DNA from: Deltaproteobacteria bacterium
GTDB lineage: Bacteria; Desulfobacterota; Desulfobacteria; Desulfobacterales; UBA5852
Assembly: GCA_020444045.1 (NCBI GenBank)
Contig: JAHLLS010000018.1
Location: forward strand, 1 to 64,000
Length of the DNA: 64,000 nt
Direction of reading: 5' to 3'
The position numbers were made by a program, and so were the translations under genes. Numbering within the stretch: position 1 is the stretch's first letter; each line of letters begins with the position of its first letter. Positions 41,153-49,415 of this stretch are shown one piece after another. Under the pieces are notes generated by a model. The model was not told the origin of the DNA. It saw nothing but the letters and a program-made list of their open reading frames with translations, and ran no database searches.

Positions 41153-43473
41153 AATTTCTCGTCCTTCACCGTCATGCCGCGTGCGCGCAGCTCCTCACGT
41201 AAACGATCAGCCGTTTCCCAATCTTTGGCGGCACGGGCCGCATCGCGCGCCGCAATCAGGGCCGCCACATCGTCCGACGGTATAGGCGGTTCGAAATCGA
41301 AAATCTTCAACACGTTATCCACCTCGCGGAAAGCGTCGATCAGCTGAGCGGCATCGTCCCGGTTCAGGCGCTCTTCCTGGACCAATCGGTTGACCCGACG
41401 CACGATGGCAAACACGGCCGCCAGAGCGGCGGAAACGTTGAGATCATCATTCATGGCCTGGGTAAACCCATTGCGGATGTCATACCGGAGCTGGTTCAAA
41501 TCCGGGTAGGCCGGTCCGTCACGCACATCGCGCAAGCTTTTGATGCAGGCGTCCAGACGCTTGAGGGATTGCTCCATGGTGGTCAGCCGCGCCGTTGAAT
41601 AAGTTGCGCTCTTCCGGTAATGGGTCGCCAGTAGCCAAAAGCGAATCGCCCGCCCTGAAAACCCTTCCTGCACCAGATCCGTCAAGGTCAATGGCAGCGC
41701 ATCGCCCGACGCCGCATGATCATCCATCCGAACGCCATCGCAATGGAGCCAGTAATTTGCCAGGGGTTTGCCGCTGATGGCGGCGGCTATGGCGATCTCG
41801 TTCTCGTGGTGGGGGAAAACCAGTTCCCGACCGCCGGTATGAATGTCGATGGTCTCGCCCAGATATTTGGTGGCCATGGCCACGCACTGGATGTGCCATG
41901 ACGGCCGGACATTGCCCCACTCGGTCTTGGTGAAAAGACCGCGCTTCAATTCCGACAGCCGGGCCCGCTTGAGCAGTGTGAAATCCCGCGGGTTGTCTTT
42001 CTCGTATTCATCCAGGTCGACGGTGTGCCCGAGTCGGATTTTCTCCAGGTCGATCCCGGACAGCCGACCGTAGGCCGGCAGGCGCGAAATGTCGAAATAA
42101 AGCGACCGCAGCTTGTCGTAGGCAAAACCCTTCTGCACCAGTTTGCGGGCCAGCTGCACCATATCGTCCACATGCTCGCTGGCCAACGGATAATCGTCCG
42201 CCGGCGCAATGCCCAGACAGGCCATGTCTTCCTTGAAAGCGTCAATATGGCCCCGGGTAAAGTCTTCCAGGCGCTGACCGGCTTTCTCGGAACCCTGGAT
42301 CGTGCGGTCATCCAGATCGGTAATATTGACCAGATGACGCACCTCATAGCCCCGGTAGCGCAGGTAGCGGCAGAGCAGATCCGCAAAGACGTAACGTCGG
42401 CACTGGCCCAGATGGAGACGGGCATAGGCGGTCGGGCCGCAGGAATAGATGCTGACTTTTCCCGGCTGCAGGGTCTCCAGCACCCGTTTGCGGCGTTTCA
42501 TCGTGTCAAACAACCGGATGTCGGCTTTTTCCGGGGCCGTGAACAACGGGGTGCTGAGATAGCGCTCGCCGCCATCCGGTAAAATGACCACCAGGGTTCC
42601 CTCGGTCAGCGCGCGGGCTTGGCGCAGGGCAACGGCCACCGCGGCACCACTGCTCATACCGACGAAGAGCCCCTCCTCCCGGGCCAGACGGCGGGTGATC
42701 TCGAAAGCCTCTTCATCGTCGATATTGACTTTTTGGTCCAGGCGGCTTTTGTCGAAAATCTCCGGGCAGTAGGATTCTTTCAGATTTTTCAGCCCCTGCA
42801 GCTTGTGTCCCATATAGGGCTCGACCGCAATGATCTGGATGGCGGGATTGAAGGCCTTCAATCCCATGGATAACCCCATGACCGTACCGCAGGTGCCCAG
42901 TGTGGCCACCAGATGGCTGACCTGCCCTTGGGTTTGCTGCCAGATCTCGGCGGAGGTGCCCTCCTGGTGGGCCAGGTAGTTAGCCGGGTTGTTGAACTGG
43001 TCGGTCATAAAATAGTGGTCCGGGTTTTCCCGCACCAACCGATAGACTTCTTCGATCGCCCCGTCGGTACCGAGATGCCCCGGCGTCAAAAGGATGTCCG
43101 CGCCCCGGGCCCGCAGAATTTTCTGCCGCTCGACGCTGGCGGATTCGGACATGGCCAGCAGCAGGCGATAGCCTTTGACCGCGCATACCAGTGCCAGTCC
43201 GATGCCCGTATTCCCGCTGGTGGCTTCGATCACGGTTTTTTCCGGGGTGAGCTCACCACTCTTTTCACCGGCCTCGATCATATACAGCGCCGCACGATCC
43301 TTAATCGATCCCCCCGGGTTCATATATTCCAGTTTGGCCAGAATACGGACCGCCGGATTGGGATTTAGATGTCTGATTTCCACCAGAGGGGTTTGCCCGA
43401 TGTGATCAATGAGCGTCTTTGTCATGACGTTCGATATGGCCTTTCCGTCTTTGTTCGGCACCATCGCATTCAT
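41149..43473 (-). CDS. Cysteine synthase-cysteinyl-tRNA synthetase fusion lacking KMSKS
   Basis: A 774-residue two-domain protein. Residues 18-310 are a PLP cysteine synthase: K58 in GGSIKDR, SGNTG (86-90), GTCGTVMG and LPDGGERYLST. After a short linker, residues about 325-774 are CysRS-like. The zinc ligands C345 (YSCGPTAY), C530 (HIQC), H555 and E559 (HHENEIA) are all kept, as are W527 and most helical segments. The HIGH motif reads HLGQ (354-357). The KMSKS loop, present in essentially all CysRS, is replaced by AASGD (587-591) inside MDDHAASGDALPL. The start ATG 43473 overlaps the tmk stop (ATGA), fixing it. Whether it charges tRNA or another acceptor with cysteine is open; a second CysRS would be expected elsewhere. 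Confidence 0.88.
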   Translation of the reverse strand: MNAMVPNKDGKAISNVMTKTLIDHIGQTPLVEIRHLNPNPAVRILAKLEYMNPGGSIKDRAALYMIEAGEKSGELTPEKTVIEATSGNTGIGLALVCAVKGYRLLLAMSESASVERQKILRARGADILLTPGHLGTDGAIEEVYRLVRENPDHYFMTDQFNNPANYLAHQEGTSAEIWQQTQGQVSHLVATLGTCGTVMGLSMGLKAFNPAIQIIAVEPYMGHKLQGLKNLKESYCPEIFDKSRLDQKVNIDDEEAFEITRRLAREEGLFVGMSSGAAVAVALRQARALTEGTLVVILPDGGERYLSTPLFTAPEKADIRLFDTMKRRKRVLETLQPGKVSIYSCGPTAYARLHLGQCRRYVFADLLCRYLRYRGYEVRHLVNITDLDDRTIQGSEKAGQRLEDFTRGHIDAFKEDMACLGIAPADDYPLASEHVDDMVQLARKLVQKGFAYDKLRSLYFDISRLPAYGRLSGIDLEKIRLGHTVDLDEYEKDNPRDFTLLKRARLSELKRGLFTKTEWGNVRPSWHIQCVAMATKYLGETIDIHTGGRELVFPHHENEIAIAAAISGKPLANYWLHCDGVRMDDHAASGDALPLTLTDLVQEGFSGRAIRFWLLATHYRKSATYSTARLTTMEQSLKRLDACIKSLRDVRDGPAYPDLNQLRYDIRNGFTQAMNDDLNVSAALAAVFAIVRRVNRLVQEERLNRDDAAQLIDAFREVDNVLKIFDFEPPIPSDDVAALIAARDAARAAKDWETADRLREELRARGMTVKDEKL

Positions 43474-44126
43474 AAAGGCGCCCCCGCGGACGAGGCCGGC
43501 AGACGGGTCTCGACCGCAGCGACAAGCTGTCGCCCAACATCTTCTGGTGCCACCGATGCATCGATGATGACAAAGCGTTCGGTTTCCGCCCGGGCCAGGG
43601 CGAGATAATTTTCCCGCACCGACTCATGAAAGGTCAGGGCTTCCGCTTCGAACCGCGATTCGCGCTGATGGCGCTGGCCGTCTTCGACCGCGGCCCAGGC
43701 CCGGGCCAGCCCGATGCGGGGATCCAGATCAAAAAGAAACGTCACGTCCGGGACCAGTGGCGGCACGGCCAGGCGATGTATGGCGCGAATCAAGTCCAGT
43801 CCGAGGCCCCGGGCGCCGCCTTGATAGGCCAGCGTGGCATCCATGTAACGATCGCACACCACGGTACGTCCTGCATCCAGTGCGGGCTGGATGACGGTGC
43901 GGACATGCTGCACGCGGTCGGCACAATACAGCAGCAATTCCGCCGCCGGATCGATCGCCCCGCTTTCCGGATCCAGCAGGATCGATCGCAGGCGCTGGCC
44001 GAAAGGGGTCCCCCCAGGCTCGCGTGTCACCTGGCACGGATGGCCGTTGCGCTCGATTAAATCGACAAGATGGGGGAGAGCCGTCGTTTTACCCGAACCT
44101 TCGATCCCTTCCAGTGTAATAAACAT
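43470..44126 (-). CDS. tmk: Thymidylate kinase
   Basis: A 218-residue dTMP kinase: P-loop MFITLEGIEGSGKTT, the DR motif in VVCDRYMDATLAYQG, TREPGGTPFG (lid or substrate loop), and a helical lid segment ESRFEAEALTFH. It phosphorylates dTMP to dTDP. The start is ATG 44126; an in-frame TTG eight codons upstream is the alternative. The next gene overlaps its stop, so tmk is the upstream member of a coupled pair with the cysteine synthase-CysRS fusion. Confidence 0.95.
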   Translation of the reverse strand: MFITLEGIEGSGKTTALPHLVDLIERNGHPCQVTREPGGTPFGQRLRSILLDPESGAIDPAAELLLYCADRVQHVRTVIQPALDAGRTVVCDRYMDATLAYQGGARGLGLDLIRAIHRLAVPPLVPDVTFLFDLDPRIGLARAWAAVEDGQRHQRESRFEAEALTFHESVRENYLALARAETERFVIIDASVAPEDVGRQLVAAVETRLPASSAGAPL

Positions 44127-44193
44127 ATCCGTTGCGTTTCCGGGCGACAACCGTGCCCGTACCTTTCCTGTAGCAGATCTTGTTTCTTAGGGA

Positions 44194-45162
44194 TTAATCC
44201 TTCGGGGTCTCGCCGCGGCCGTGCCCCATATAAAAATGACGGCCCAAAAGCCGGTGGTAAGACGTCCAGGTTTGTGAAGGATCCTCTTTGGCCATGAACT
44301 CGCGCACGGCATTAATTTTGGAATCCAGATCGTCGATGGTGTGCAATACCAGCGCTTCAATGGTTTTGGGCGGCTCCGGCGCGCCGAAGGCCGGTTCGCC
44401 ATGGTGACTGACAATCATGTGTTTCAGCAGATTGGCATGTTCACGGGGGACATCGGGAATCTCCCGGAGTTTATCCTCGAGCATCTCGAGCCCGATCACG
44501 ATATGGCTTAGCAAACGCCCCTCGTCGGAATAATCGATGGCCGCCGTATAATCGAATTCGCGCAGCTTGCCGATATCGTGTAAAATGGCGCCCGCAATCA
44601 GCAAATCGCGATCCAACCCGCTGTAATGGCCGGCAATCTTGTCGGCCAGGACCGCCATGGACAGGCAGTGTACCAGCAGCCCCCCGAGATAGGCGTGATG
44701 CATGCGTTTGGCTGCCGGGGCTTTCTTGAAAGACGCGACGAAAGCCGCATCCTGCCAGAAGGCCTCGAACAGACGGTTCAGCCAGGGCGTCGTAAACGTG
44801 CGGGTCACCTTGACCAACCGCTCGAAGAGTTGATCGGTATCCAGGTCCGTGGCCGGCAGAAAATCTTCGGGATTCACCCCATCGGCCGGAAGAGCGGTCA
44901 TGGTTTTGATGACCATCTGCGGCATCCCCCGGTATTCCGAAACACGGCCGGTCACCTTGACGAAATCACCGGCCGCGGCCGCCGCGGCGATCGTCGGCAC
45001 ATCGTCCCAAACCACGCCTTGGATCCGGCCGGTGCGGTCCGCCAGCACGACGTTGAGGTAGGCATTGCCATCCTTTTTCTGCAACACCGTTTTTTCGGCC
45101 AGGGCGAATTCATCGTCAATAATATCGCCGGGAACGATCGTTTCAGCGAAGATCTTTTTCAT
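44194..45162 (-). CDS. YhaM-type 3'-5' exoribonuclease (OB-HD)
   Basis: A 322-residue protein with an N-terminal OB-fold (residues about 8-90, AYLNVVLADRTGRIQGVVWD) and an HD domain (HHAYLGGLLVHCLSMAVLA, AILHDIGKLREFDY, MIVSHHGEPAFG with the terminal Asp region LHTIDDLDSKINA). This is the YhaM architecture, a 3'-5' exoribonuclease in Gram-positives; in deltaproteobacteria the substrate is untested. It lies 67 bases upstream of tmk and probably shares its operon. Confidence 0.86.
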   Translation of the reverse strand: MKKIFAETIVPGDIIDDEFALAEKTVLQKKDGNAYLNVVLADRTGRIQGVVWDDVPTIAAAAAAGDFVKVTGRVSEYRGMPQMVIKTMTALPADGVNPEDFLPATDLDTDQLFERLVKVTRTFTTPWLNRLFEAFWQDAAFVASFKKAPAAKRMHHAYLGGLLVHCLSMAVLADKIAGHYSGLDRDLLIAGAILHDIGKLREFDYTAAIDYSDEGRLLSHIVIGLEMLEDKLREIPDVPREHANLLKHMIVSHHGEPAFGAPEPPKTIEALVLHTIDDLDSKINAVREFMAKEDPSQTWTSYHRLLGRHFYMGHGRGETPKD

Positions 45163-45275
45163 CGTGCCGTTCCGTTCTTTCTACGAGGTGCGGCGCCTCC
45201 GCGGCTATATGCCGGGGCGACCACCGGTTCAACGCTCCTCCGCATCAAACCGGTGTGTCAGGTTCAGGCGCAACG

Positions 45276-46055
45276 CTATTCAGGTAATCCCACGCGTGCT
45301 GAATCCCAGCGCCAGCGCCGCAGGCGTTCCAGGACGTCGTAGTCGGTCATATCGCATTTGATCGGTGTAATGGAAATGCAGTTGCCCTGCAAGGCCGCCC
45401 CATCCACTTCGGGATCATCATCAAACACCTGGGAATCGGCACCCGGCCAGTAATAGGAGCGGTTTCGTGGATCCCGTCGCTTTTCGAAACAATCGTCAAA
45501 ACGACCGGTTCCCTGACGACTGATCACGGTGCCGGAAATATCGCTGAAGGGGACGTTGGGGATGTTCACATTAAGAAATGTGCCCTGGGGCAGCCCCTGC
45601 TGCAGGACCCTCTCCGCCAACGATTCGGCAAATGCCGCAGCGTCATCGAAGTTTACCACCGCACGGCCCTGGACGGAAACGGCAATGGCCGGCAGCCCCA
45701 GCAAGGCCGCTTCCTTGGCGGCAGCCACGGTACCGGAGTAATGGATATTGGTTCCCACATTGGCACCGGGATTGATGCCCGACAAGACCAGATCGGGGCG
45801 TGTGGGAAGCAGGGCCACCAGCCCCAGCTTGATGCAGTCCGCCGGCGTCCCATTGACGGCATACCCCTGAAAGTGGGCGTTGAGGGCAACTTTGGAAGCC
45901 CGCAGGGGGTGGTGAAGGGTGATCCCATGCCCGACGGCGCTGCGTTCCTGGTCCGGGGCGACCACGGTCACCTCGTGCCGGGACCGCAGACACTGGTGCA
46001 GGGCTTGCAAACCCGGCGCGTAAATACCATCGTCATTGGTGAGAAGAATGTTCAT
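45276..46055 (-). CDS. surE: 5'/3'-nucleotidase SurE
   Basis: A 259-residue SurE phosphatase. It opens with the acidic MNILLTNDDGIYAPGLQAL (metal-binding Asp-Asp), then VAPDQERSAVGHGITL, SGINPGANVGTNIHYSGTVAAA, and the dimer or active-site loop. It removes phosphate from nucleoside monophosphates and related compounds, and is widespread in bacteria and archaea. The start is ATG 46055, with GAGGAAA upstream. The downstream neighbour yhaM-like gene is 110 bases away. Confidence 0.95.
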   Translation of the reverse strand: MNILLTNDDGIYAPGLQALHQCLRSRHEVTVVAPDQERSAVGHGITLHHPLRASKVALNAHFQGYAVNGTPADCIKLGLVALLPTRPDLVLSGINPGANVGTNIHYSGTVAAAKEAALLGLPAIAVSVQGRAVVNFDDAAAFAESLAERVLQQGLPQGTFLNVNIPNVPFSDISGTVISRQGTGRFDDCFEKRRDPRNRSYYWPGADSQVFDDDPEVDGAALQGNCISITPIKCDMTDYDVLERLRRWRWDSARVGLPE

Positions 46056-46170
46056 ATCTGTCTTATTTTCCTCGGAATCAGCGACAGGCCCCACCTATAT
46101 AAGAAAACGGGTGAGAGGGCAAGGTGTAAGGCGGGGCCGGCACAGCAAACCCGGCAGGCAGAAAGCGCGG

Positions 46171-47178
46171 TTATAATAAGGAGAGGGCTTCCGACGGGCA
46201 ACGCACGAGCACCGTGTCACCGATGCGGAAATCGGCGGCGCGGTAGGCCTGGCAAGACAGGATCACGACCAGCGGCAAGCCCACATCCACCATGAGGCGA
46301 ACGCCGTCCATCTCTTCATCCATTCGGATGACGCGGCCGCGATTGGTGGCCCGCTTGTCCGGCGACGGGCTTTCGGCGGCGATCTCGATCAGGCGGGGAT
46401 TGACAGCCACCCGGACAACAGCTTCCGATGTCGATGGCAGCGGAAACCGAAACCGATGGCCGATACGGCCCCAGTATTGCTTGCCCTCACGGTGCACCGC
46501 GGCATGAAACGTGTTCTCGTAGTCCGCACCGTTCAGTCGACCGCCCGCTAAATGCAGGCGCATATCGGTCAGTCGGGCGGCCTGGGAAACATCGTGGGTG
46601 CAGAAAATAATGGAAGAACGACCGGCGTCACGGATATCCCCCATGATGGTTTCAATGGCCATCCGGTTTTCAATATCCACATTCGACGTGGGCTCATCCA
46701 GCAGGATCACCTGCGGTCGGCAGGCAATGGCCCGCGCAATGGCCACGCGCTGGGTTTCGCCGCCGGACAAATGCTGTCCATTCGCTCCGGCAAAGGCGCG
46801 CATCCCGACCATATCGAGGCTTTCGTCCACCCGGCGATTGATGTCGTAGCGCCTCAGCCCCCGCAGTTTTAATCCAAAGGCCACATTTTTGGCCACGGAC
46901 GTGCTGAACAGAATCGGCTGCTGCTCCACCAGCACCACCTGCCGGCGCAACTGGTGAAGGCTGCCCGCGTGGAAGGCCACCGGCTGATCTTTGAAACTCA
47001 GCTGCCCCGATGACGGTCGCAACAAAAAGGCCAGAATATGCAGAAGCGTTGTTTTGCCGGCACCATTCGGGCCCAGCAGAGCCACCATGCCACCGCCTGC
47101 GATGCTCAGTTCGGGCAGATCCAGGACGGTTCGGCCGTCATATACCTTCTGTAGTTTCCGGGCGGCATAGAGGGTCAT
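46171..47178 (-). CDS. tupC: Tungstate ABC transporter ATPase
   Basis: A 335-residue ABC ATPase: Walker A LLGPNGAGKTT, Q-loop VVLVEQQPILFST, signature LSGGETQRVAIARAI, Walker B VILLDEPTSNVD, and H-loop CTHD. A C-terminal extension of about 110 residues (from VVRVAVNPRLIEIAAESPSPDK) resembles the TOBE/molybdopterin-like regulatory domain of tungstate or molybdate importers. It overlaps tupB by four bases (ATGA). The neighbouring TupA-like binding protein identifies the substrate class. Confidence 0.88.
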   Translation of the reverse strand: MTLYAARKLQKVYDGRTVLDLPELSIAGGGMVALLGPNGAGKTTLLHILAFLLRPSSGQLSFKDQPVAFHAGSLHQLRRQVVLVEQQPILFSTSVAKNVAFGLKLRGLRRYDINRRVDESLDMVGMRAFAGANGQHLSGGETQRVAIARAIACRPQVILLDEPTSNVDIENRMAIETIMGDIRDAGRSSIIFCTHDVSQAARLTDMRLHLAGGRLNGADYENTFHAAVHREGKQYWGRIGHRFRFPLPSTSEAVVRVAVNPRLIEIAAESPSPDKRATNRGRVIRMDEEMDGVRLMVDVGLPLVVILSCQAYRAADFRIGDTVLVRCPSEALSLL

Positions 47179-47870
47179 TCGGCGTAACGTCCCTGAAAAT
47201 AGTTGAGCAGGGTATTCATCCCCAGGCTGATCGTGAGCAGGACGATCCCCAGGCCCACCGCCAGAACGAATTCGCCCTTGTCGTACTCGAGTGCCATGGC
47301 GGTTGTCATGGTCCGCGTGAAGCCGCGGGCATTGCCGCCCAGCATCATGCTGATGCCAATCTCGGAGATGACGCGTCCGAAGGCGGCCACCGCGGCCGCC
47401 ACGATGCCAAAGCGCGCCTCCCGCAGCACCACCAGGGCTGTCTGGAACTGGTCCGCACCCAAGGTCAGGGCCGTTCGGCGGTAGCGATCGTCGATGCGGC
47501 TGAGGGCAGCGATGGTCAGGGCCGTGATCACCGGAATGATCAAAATAACCTGGCCGATGATGATGGCGTTGGGCGTATACAGTAGATTGAGCGCCCCCAG
47601 CGCCCCCCGGCGGGAAATGAAGGTGTAGACCATCAGTCCGATCACCACGGTGGGCAGGGCCAACAGCGTGTTCAGCAGGGTAATGACCACCCGCTTGCCG
47701 CGGAATGAATTGAACCCGATGACGAATCCCAGGGGAACCCCCAGGAGGCCGGCAATCAGGGTGGAGGTGAGACTGACCCGCAGAGAAAGTCCTACGATCA
47801 CCATGAGTTCCGGGTCAGCCGAAAAAACGAGCTGCAGTGCGGAAAACAGGCTGTCGAAAAAAAAATCCAT
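47175..47870 (-). CDS. tupB: Tungstate ABC transporter permease
   Basis: A 231-residue permease with about five membrane segments (LMVIVGLSLRVSLTSTLIAGLLGVP at the N-terminus; LVLAVGLGIVLLTISLG near the C-terminus) and the cytoplasmic EAA-type loop around ALTLGADQFQTALVVLREA and FGRVISEIGISMMLGGN. It is the TupB type with the tupA gene 173 bases upstream and tupC overlapping downstream. Confidence 0.9.
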   Translation of the reverse strand: MDFFFDSLFSALQLVFSADPELMVIVGLSLRVSLTSTLIAGLLGVPLGFVIGFNSFRGKRVVITLLNTLLALPTVVIGLMVYTFISRRGALGALNLLYTPNAIIIGQVILIIPVITALTIAALSRIDDRYRRTALTLGADQFQTALVVLREARFGIVAAAVAAFGRVISEIGISMMLGGNARGFTRTMTTAMALEYDKGEFVLAVGLGIVLLTISLGMNTLLNYFQGRYAE

Positions 47871-47951
47871 AAGACTCCATCAAATAAACGTTGGCCAACG
47901 CCTCGGGATACCGCCGCAGGATCGAACCGTGCTTGGCGCCCCCCCTAAACG

Positions 47952-47980
47952 AAGGGAGCCTGCCATGGACAGGCTCCCTT
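47952..47980. repeat. Strong hairpin between tupA and tupB
   Basis: An 11-bp perfect stem, AAGGGAGCCTG (47952-47962) and CAGGCTCCCTT (47970-47980), with a 7-base loop. It is in the 173-base gap between the tupA stop and the tupB start, without a T-tract. It may stabilise the tupA end of the transcript so that binding protein outnumbers membrane parts. Confidence 0.5.
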
Positions 47981-48043
47981 GTATCGCGCCGCGGAGAGAT
48001 GCGCCGAGCAAACACAGGAGACACACGAGGTGCCACGGAATCG

Positions 48044-48949
48044 TTATTTCGCGTCAGGGATCGCATCCGGGTAGAACAGCGGCTGTCCCAGCAGCCGGTA
48101 GTTGGCGATCAGCCCCTGCCCTTTTTCCGAAACCAGCCATTCGGCGAACGCTTCGGCCTGCTTGATCTTGACATGGGGAAACTTGGCCGGGTTGACCGGA
48201 ATCACCCCGTAGGGATTGCCCAGACGGGCATCCCCCTCGCACAAAACGACCAGATCCAGCCCTTCCTTGCGACCGACCTTGTATTTGATATAGGTGCCCC
48301 GGTCGCTCATGACATAGGCTTGTTTTTCATCCGCAAAGGTCAGCGCTTTTCCCATGCCCTGCCCGATGGACATGTACCATTCCCCCAGGCCGCCGGGATA
48401 AACAAACTCGATGTCGGTGTTTTTGCCTTTTTTGACAATGGTCTGGGTGGTCGTTTCCAAAGGCAGCCCCGTATCTTTCCATAGCTGCTGCTCCTTGGTA
48501 TGCGTCCCGCTATCGTCTCCGCGGCTGATGAAAAGGGCTTTCTGGGCCGCGATGGCTTTGAGCGCCGCGACGACATCGCCCTGCCCTTTGATGCCGGCAG
48601 GATCCGCTTCCGGCCCCAATATCACAAAGTCATTGTGCATGATCGCATACCGTTTCGTACCATAGCCTTCTGCCACGAATTGTTCTTCACGGCCTTTGGC
48701 ATGCACAAATATGACATCGACATTGCCGTCCATGCCGTCCCGGATAGCGGCGCCGGTACCTTTGGCGATGACCTTGACCGTTATGCCCGTGTCCTCGGTA
48801 AAAGCCGGCAGCAGAATATCCAGCAGACCGGAGGCCTGGGTACTGGTCGTGGTCGACATGGTCAGCACCTGGTCATCGGCCGGCAGCATGGCCGGGAAGA
48901 TCAATCCCATACATCCTAATACAGCGATCCAAATGGCAAAACGTTTCAT
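48044..48949 (-). CDS. tupA: Tungstate-binding periplasmic protein
   Basis: A 301-residue periplasmic protein with a signal peptide (IAVLGCMGLIFPAMLPA). The mature part starts DQVLTMSTTTSTQASGLLDILLPAF, and TTTSTxxSGL is the oxyanion-binding segment characteristic of TupA/WtpA-like proteins. Later segments FVHAKGREEQFVAEGYG and FISRGDDSGTHTKEQQLW match TupA. Supplies tungstate for W-enzymes such as the AOR in this window. ATG 48949 is preceded by AAGGAGG. The promoter is probably the extended -10 at 49055-49063. Confidence 0.92.
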   Translation of the reverse strand: MKRFAIWIAVLGCMGLIFPAMLPADDQVLTMSTTTSTQASGLLDILLPAFTEDTGITVKVIAKGTGAAIRDGMDGNVDVIFVHAKGREEQFVAEGYGTKRYAIMHNDFVILGPEADPAGIKGQGDVVAALKAIAAQKALFISRGDDSGTHTKEQQLWKDTGLPLETTTQTIVKKGKNTDIEFVYPGGLGEWYMSIGQGMGKALTFADEKQAYVMSDRGTYIKYKVGRKEGLDLVVLCEGDARLGNPYGVIPVNPAKFPHVKIKQAEAFAEWLVSEKGQGLIANYRLLGQPLFYPDAIPDAK

Positions 48950-49054
48950 CCGTCCTCCTTCAAAGTGAGTTTGTCCGATGGTATCAGCGCGCCCGGGGAA
49001 TCTGCCACCGTGCCAATGCGCCGCCCTGATGTTCCCTGGCGCGTTGGGGCATCC

Positions 49055-49063
49055 ATTATAACA
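49055..49063 (-). promoter_or_regulatory. Extended -10 promoter of the tup operon
   Basis: On the minus strand TGTTATAAT is a perfect extended -10 (TGn-TATAAT), about 106 bases upstream of the tupA start. The -35 region is poor. The rest of 48950-49415, between tupA and lptD, holds AT-rich sequence (49090-49160) with no recognised operator. No convincing ModE/TunR-type inverted repeat was found. Confidence 0.5.
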
Positions 49064-49415
49064 AAACAGCGCCAAGTCGTCATCATTGGTATGTTTTCGT
49101 TATTTAGCGTAATTTATTTTAGTATTTCAAGCAGAATGTTTTCTATTGCGCCAATTCGTTCTCTTGATGACATTAATCAACATTCGCACAATGGCAAGCT
49201 CGCCTCAAAAAATAATGGTGCTGGCGCCCGTGGCGGCCATCGTTTCTCCGCCACCAAAACGGGAGTTGACTTTTAACCCGGCCTCCTGTTTATAGATTGC
49301 GTTTATGGCGGCATCGGCGAACCTCGGTTCGCTGGATTTCATACCCTTCGGGCGCAGCAAGATCGTTGCGCGCTGCCATCGCCGGAAACCACAATGAGTT
49401 GTATAGGCTTGCGCA

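Noticed and set aside
48950-49415. ModE/TunR-type operator upstream of tupA
   Set aside because: AT-rich fragments such as CGTTATTTAGCG exist, but no convincing inverted repeat with the expected spacing.
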